A DNA stretch of 8,106 nucleotides from NCBI GenBank assembly GCA_020431545.1, contig JAGQIB010000209.1:1-8106 (forward strand), read 5' to 3'. Below the pieces are notes generated by a model. It had not been told where the DNA came from. It ran no database searches and saw nothing but the letters and a program-made list of their open reading frames with translations. This DNA is from Gemmatimonadota bacterium (GTDB taxonomy: Bacteria > ARS69). This document shows positions 6,157-8,106 of this stretch, piece by piece. The position numbers were made by a program, and so were the translations under genes. How positions within the stretch are numbered: position 1 is the first letter of the stretch; the number at the start of each line of letters is the position of its first letter.

Positions 6157-6747
6157 TCAGAACTCCACCTTCGGGGCGACGTCCGCGCCCTCGCGTGCCT
6201 CGAAGTACGCCTTCTTCTCGAATCCGGTCAGCGAGGCGAGGATCGACGTCGGGAATCGACGCACCTTCGTGTTGAAGGCCTGCACGACCTCGTTGAAACG
6301 TCGGCGCTCGGTGGCGATGCGGTTCTCGGTGCCGGCGAGCTCGTCCTGCAGCGCCACGAAGTTCGCGTTCGCCTTGAGCTCGGGGTACTTCTCCACCGTC
6401 ACGAGCAGGCGCGACAGGGCGGAGGACAGCGCGCCCTGCGCCTGATCGAAGCGCGCCAGTGCGTCCGGGTCGGAGAGCATCTCGGGCGTGATCTGCACCT
6501 TGCCCGCGTTCGCGCGCGCTTCCGCGACCTGCGTGAACGTGTCCTTCTCGAACTCGGCCGCACCCTTCACGGTTTCCACGAGATTCGGAATCAACTCCAG
6601 ACGTCGCTGGTACTGGTTCTCGACCTGGCTCCAGGCCTGACTCACGGATTCGTCCATGCCGACGAGCCCGTTGTAGCCGGACATTCCCCAAAGCACGAGG
6701 GCGAGCAGAACGAGCACCAACCCGCCGCCGACGACAGCTCCGCGCAT
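6157..6747 (-). CDS. lemA: LemA family protein
   Basis: This 196-residue protein has the normal LemA length. ATG 6747 has GGAGG (plus-strand 6755-6759) 7 nt upstream. One N-terminal hydrophobic segment (about 4-20) anchors it. The rest is a helical bundle with family hallmarks: YNGLVGMDESVSQAWSQVEN (25-44), QRRLELIPNLVETVKG (47-62), YPELKANANFVALQDELAGT (121-140), ENRIATERRRFNEVVQAFNT (141-160) and FPTSILA (165-171). LemA proteins are membrane-attached and of unsettled function; relatives include MamQ of magnetosomes. It leads a minus-strand operon with two TPM proteins, separated by 4 nt and 1 nt, which suggests the three act together at the envelope. A candidate promoter lies at 6776-6804. 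Confidence 0.95.
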   Translation of the reverse strand: MRGAVVGGGLVLVLLALVLWGMSGYNGLVGMDESVSQAWSQVENQYQRRLELIPNLVETVKGAAEFEKDTFTQVAEARANAGKVQITPEMLSDPDALARFDQAQGALSSALSRLLVTVEKYPELKANANFVALQDELAGTENRIATERRRFNEVVQAFNTKVRRFPTSILASLTGFEKKAYFEAREGADVAPKVEF

Positions 6748-6775
6748 CTCGATTCCTCCGGGCTGAGACCCGGAA

Positions 6776-6804
6776 ACTAGACCACAGACCCCCAGGGAAG
6801 TCAC
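6776..6804 (-). promoter_or_regulatory. Sigma70-like promoter candidate for the lemA operon
   Basis: Read on the minus strand, GTGACT (6804-6799) and TCTAGT (6781-6776) are separated by 17 nt, each 4 of 6 to consensus. Transcription would start near 6769, leaving a short leader of about 22 nt that contains the GGAGG site. No second promoter is visible for the downstream genes, whose spacings are only 4 and 1 nt. Confidence 0.45.
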
Positions 6805-6859
6805 CGGAAGACGGAGCGACGTCCGGGGGCCGGCGCGGTGGGGCGGGCGGCCTTCGCGC

Positions 6860-6888
6860 TCGACGCGATCCGGGCGAGAGGGGAGAAT
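6860..6888 (+). promoter_or_regulatory. Sigma70-like promoter candidate for the DUF2064 gene
   Basis: TCGACG (6860-6865) and GAGAAT (6883-6888) are separated by 17 nt, each 4 of 6 to consensus. The predicted start, around 6895, coincides with the beginning of the nested hairpin at 6896. It is divergent from the lemA promoter, about 56 nt away. Confidence 0.33.
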
Positions 6889-6895
6889 GCCCTTC

Positions 6896-6952
6896 CGGGT
6901 CGTCACAGGGACACGCGGCGCGTCGTATCCCGAGCGTCCCCGTCGCGACCCG
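6896..6952 (+). promoter_or_regulatory. Nested stem-loop leader before the DUF2064 gene
   Basis: Three nested pairings occur: CGGGTCG (6896-6902) with CGACCCG (6946-6952), 7 bp; GGGAC (6908-6912) with GTCCC (6936-6940), 5 bp, after a symmetric 5x5 internal loop; and ACGC (6913-6916) with GCGT (6920-6923), a 4-bp hairpin. The outer stem closes 2 nt before the GGGAGG site (6955-6960). It may control translation or be a protein-binding DNA/RNA element. No known riboswitch class was recognised. Confidence 0.35.
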
Positions 6953-6964
6953 CCGGGAGGTCCC

Positions 6965-7735
6965 ATGCCGAGAGCCGACACCCGAATCGCCGTCCTCGTG
7001 TTCGGACGCGCGCCCGGCCGCGAGCGCCGACGCCTGCGTCTCGGGCGACGCGCCGACGTGCGGGTCCGGACCTCGCTGCTGCACGACACGCTCGCCTCCG
7101 TGAGCGCCGGGCGCGACGACGCGGGCCTGTTCTTTGCGGCCGACGGAATCGACGAGATGCGGGAGATCGTCCGCGAGCGCGGACGCACCGCCGCGCGGAG
7201 TGCCCTCGGCTGGCACTGGCTGCGTCAGCGGGGTCGCACGTTCGGAGACCGCCTGCTCGCCGCCCTCCGCGACGTGGCGGCCCACGGCTACGACCGGATC
7301 GTCGTCGTGGGCACGGACACGCCGGGGATTCGACCCGGCGACATCCGTCGAGCCTGCGCCGCCGCGCCGGGGGAGATCGTCGTGGGGCCCGCGACGGACG
7401 GCGGCGTGTACCTGCTCTCCGTGCCCGCGGACGCGATCCCTCCGCTCGCGGATCTGCCCTGGCGCGACGCGCGCCTCGGAAGCGAGCTGCGCGCGACGTT
7501 CCTCCGCCTGGGCCGCGGCGTCCACTCGCTCGAGGTCCGCGCCGACGTCGACACTCCCGTCGACGCGCGACGAGCGCGCGGCCTGCTCGCGCAACTGTGT
7601 CGCTTCGTGCTCGGCCTCCGGCTCTCGGAGGCGCCCGCCCTTCCGGCCACGAACGGGGACGCACTGCGTGTGTCCGCCGTCGTCCGCTCGCTTCTTCCGT
7701 CCCGCGCACCGCCCACGCTCCGGTTCTTCGCGTAG
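6965..7735 (+). CDS. DUF2064 / TIGR04282-type GT-A-fold glycosyltransferase-like protein
   Basis: The 256-residue protein starts at ATG 6965, with GGGAGG (6955-6960) 4 nt upstream; an in-frame ATG at 6887 would add 26 residues without family resemblance. The fold signature is clear: RIAVLVFGRAP (7-17), YDRIVVVGTDTPGI (109-122) with the Asp expected to bind metal/nucleotide, the GPATDGGVYLL motif (141-151), WRDARLGSELR (166-176), and DVDTPVDARRA (194-204) near the end of the domain. Relatives are often named TIGR04282 (arsenosugar biosynthesis glycosyltransferase), but most members have no proven substrate. The N-terminal loop, usually P-G-x-V-K-T-R-L, reads GRERRRLRLG (18-27), so donor binding may be altered. 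The last 45 residues are a variable extension. A symporter gene follows after 79 nt. Confidence 0.85.
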   Translation: MPRADTRIAVLVFGRAPGRERRRLRLGRRADVRVRTSLLHDTLASVSAGRDDAGLFFAADGIDEMREIVRERGRTAARSALGWHWLRQRGRTFGDRLLAALRDVAAHGYDRIVVVGTDTPGIRPGDIRRACAAAPGEIVVGPATDGGVYLLSVPADAIPPLADLPWRDARLGSELRATFLRLGRGVHSLEVRADVDTPVDARRARGLLAQLCRFVLGLRLSEAPALPATNGDALRVSAVVRSLLPSRAPPTLRFFA

Positions 7736-7754
7736 TCCGCACGCGCCCGTCGAT

Positions 7755-7785
7755 CGCTCGCGACCCGCAGGTCGCGCGGCGAGCG
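7755..7785 (+). terminator. Strong GC stem-loop between the DUF2064 and symporter genes
   Basis: CGCTCGC (7755-7761) pairs with GCGAGCG (7779-7785), continued by GACC (7762-7765) with GGTC (7770-7773) around a CGCA loop and a 5-nt bulge; alternatively CGCGACC (7759-7765) pairs with GGTCGCG (7770-7776). It begins 20 nt after the TAG stop. No T-run follows, so it could be a terminator of a type that does not need one, an RNA 3'-end stabiliser, or a leader hairpin of the symporter. Confidence 0.38.
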
Positions 7786-7814
7786 CGTGGACGTCGAGCC
7801 GGGAAGGGGCATTC

Positions 7815-8106
7815 ATGCACAACGGATGGCTGTGGGCCGCGCTCCTCGCGTACGGCCTCGTGATGTTTCTCGTTTCGCCGCGAGCGAAGCGCTTCGGCGA
7901 GTTCTTCGAGAGCCGCACCGCGGAGGGGAAGGAAGTCGGGTTCGGGATGCTCGTGGCCTCCGTGGTCATCACGTGGCTGTTCGCGAAGTCGATCACGAAC
8001 TCCGCGAACCTGAGCGCGAGCTACGGGCTGGTGGGAGCGGTCGCGTACGCGGGTTGGTACCTCTCCATCCCGGTGGCGGGAGTCGTGATCTGGTTCCTTC
8101 GCCGCC
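7815..8106 (+). CDS. Sodium:solute symporter family (SSS) protein, N-terminal part
   Basis: The frame is open from ATG 7815 to the end of the window (97 codons), with a G-rich site GGGAAGGGG (7801-7809) 5 nt upstream. Hydrophobic segments lie at about 3-20, 43-58 and 70-95. SPRAK (21-25), the FAKSITNSANLSASYGLVG run (56-74) and AYAGWYLSIPVAG (77-89) are typical of the first three helices of Na+/solute symporters of the SSS family (PutP/SGLT fold), where this second-helix segment contributes to substrate and Na+ binding. The substrate cannot be told from this fragment. The gene was missed by stop-bounded ORF logic only because its stop is beyond the window. It may share a transcript with the DUF2064 gene unless the hairpin at 7755-7785 separates them. 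Confidence 0.87.
   Translation, partial: MHNGWLWAALLAYGLVMFLVSPRAKRFGEFFESRTAEGKEVGFGMLVASVVITWLFAKSITNSANLSASYGLVGAVAYAGWYLSIPVAGVVIWFLRR

Noticed and set aside
6757..6774. TCCGGG/CCCGGA inverted repeat overlapping the lemA ribosome binding site, considered as a translation-control hairpin
   Set aside because: The best promoter candidate predicts a transcript starting near 6769, which would leave out most of the 5' arm, so the hairpin probably does not form in the mRNA.
6887..6964. ATG 6887 as the start of the DUF2064 gene
   Set aside because: The extra 26 residues do not resemble the family, the G-rich stretch before it is only about 2 nt away, and ATG 6965 with GGGAGG places the first beta-strand at the expected position.
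6149..7996. A 615-codon minus-strand frame over lemA, the DUF2064 gene and the symporter start
   Set aside because: It lies out of frame over lemA and antisense to two genes with clear motifs; its translation shows no family features.

Overview
The window is GC-rich (roughly 70% by eye) and densely coding, with ten protein genes, two of them cut by the window edges. Most starts carry a strong GGGAGG/GGAGG ribosome binding site. The lineage cannot be fixed from sequence alone. A secreted FG-GAP/VCBS protein with a C-terminal PNPF...GVYFYRV sorting-type domain, together with a periplasmic LolA-like protein of a kind common in Bacteroidota, points to a high-GC Gram-negative bacterium near the FCB group (for example Eisenbacteria or Krumholzibacteriota-like lineages). 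This placement is inference.

Layout. (1) 1-1153, plus: the 3' end of a type II thioesterase, then an Sfp-type 4'-phosphopantetheinyl transferase. This pair usually sits at the edge of a non-ribosomal peptide/polyketide cluster, so a megasynthase may lie upstream of the window. (2) 1283-3815, plus: a secreted protein with an Ig-like domain, seven regularly spaced Ca-binding FG-GAP units (a predicted seven-bladed propeller) and a C-terminal sorting-type domain. It overlaps by 32 nt a small secreted LolA-like protein. (3) 4026-4712, plus: an orphan class I SAM methyltransferase behind a candidate promoter and a GC-rich, hairpin-prone leader. (4) 6747-4709, minus: a tight three-gene operon, lemA - TPM-domain protein with Gly-rich tail - second TPM-domain membrane protein. 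It converges on the methyltransferase so closely that both genes use the same CTAG tetranucleotide for their TAG stops. (5) 6965-8106, plus and divergent from lemA: a DUF2064 GT-A-fold glycosyltransferase-like protein with a nested hairpin in its leader, then the start of a sodium:solute symporter that runs off the window.

No RNA genes, CRISPR arrays or insertion sequences were seen, and no gene-free stretch exceeds about 220 nt. No clearly new multi-gene system is evident. The points most worth a second look are the thioesterase/PPTase cluster edge, a His-to-Asp change in the PPTase FNLSxS motif, the two TPM domains predicted on opposite sides of the membrane within one operon, and the structured leaders before the methyltransferase and DUF2064 genes.
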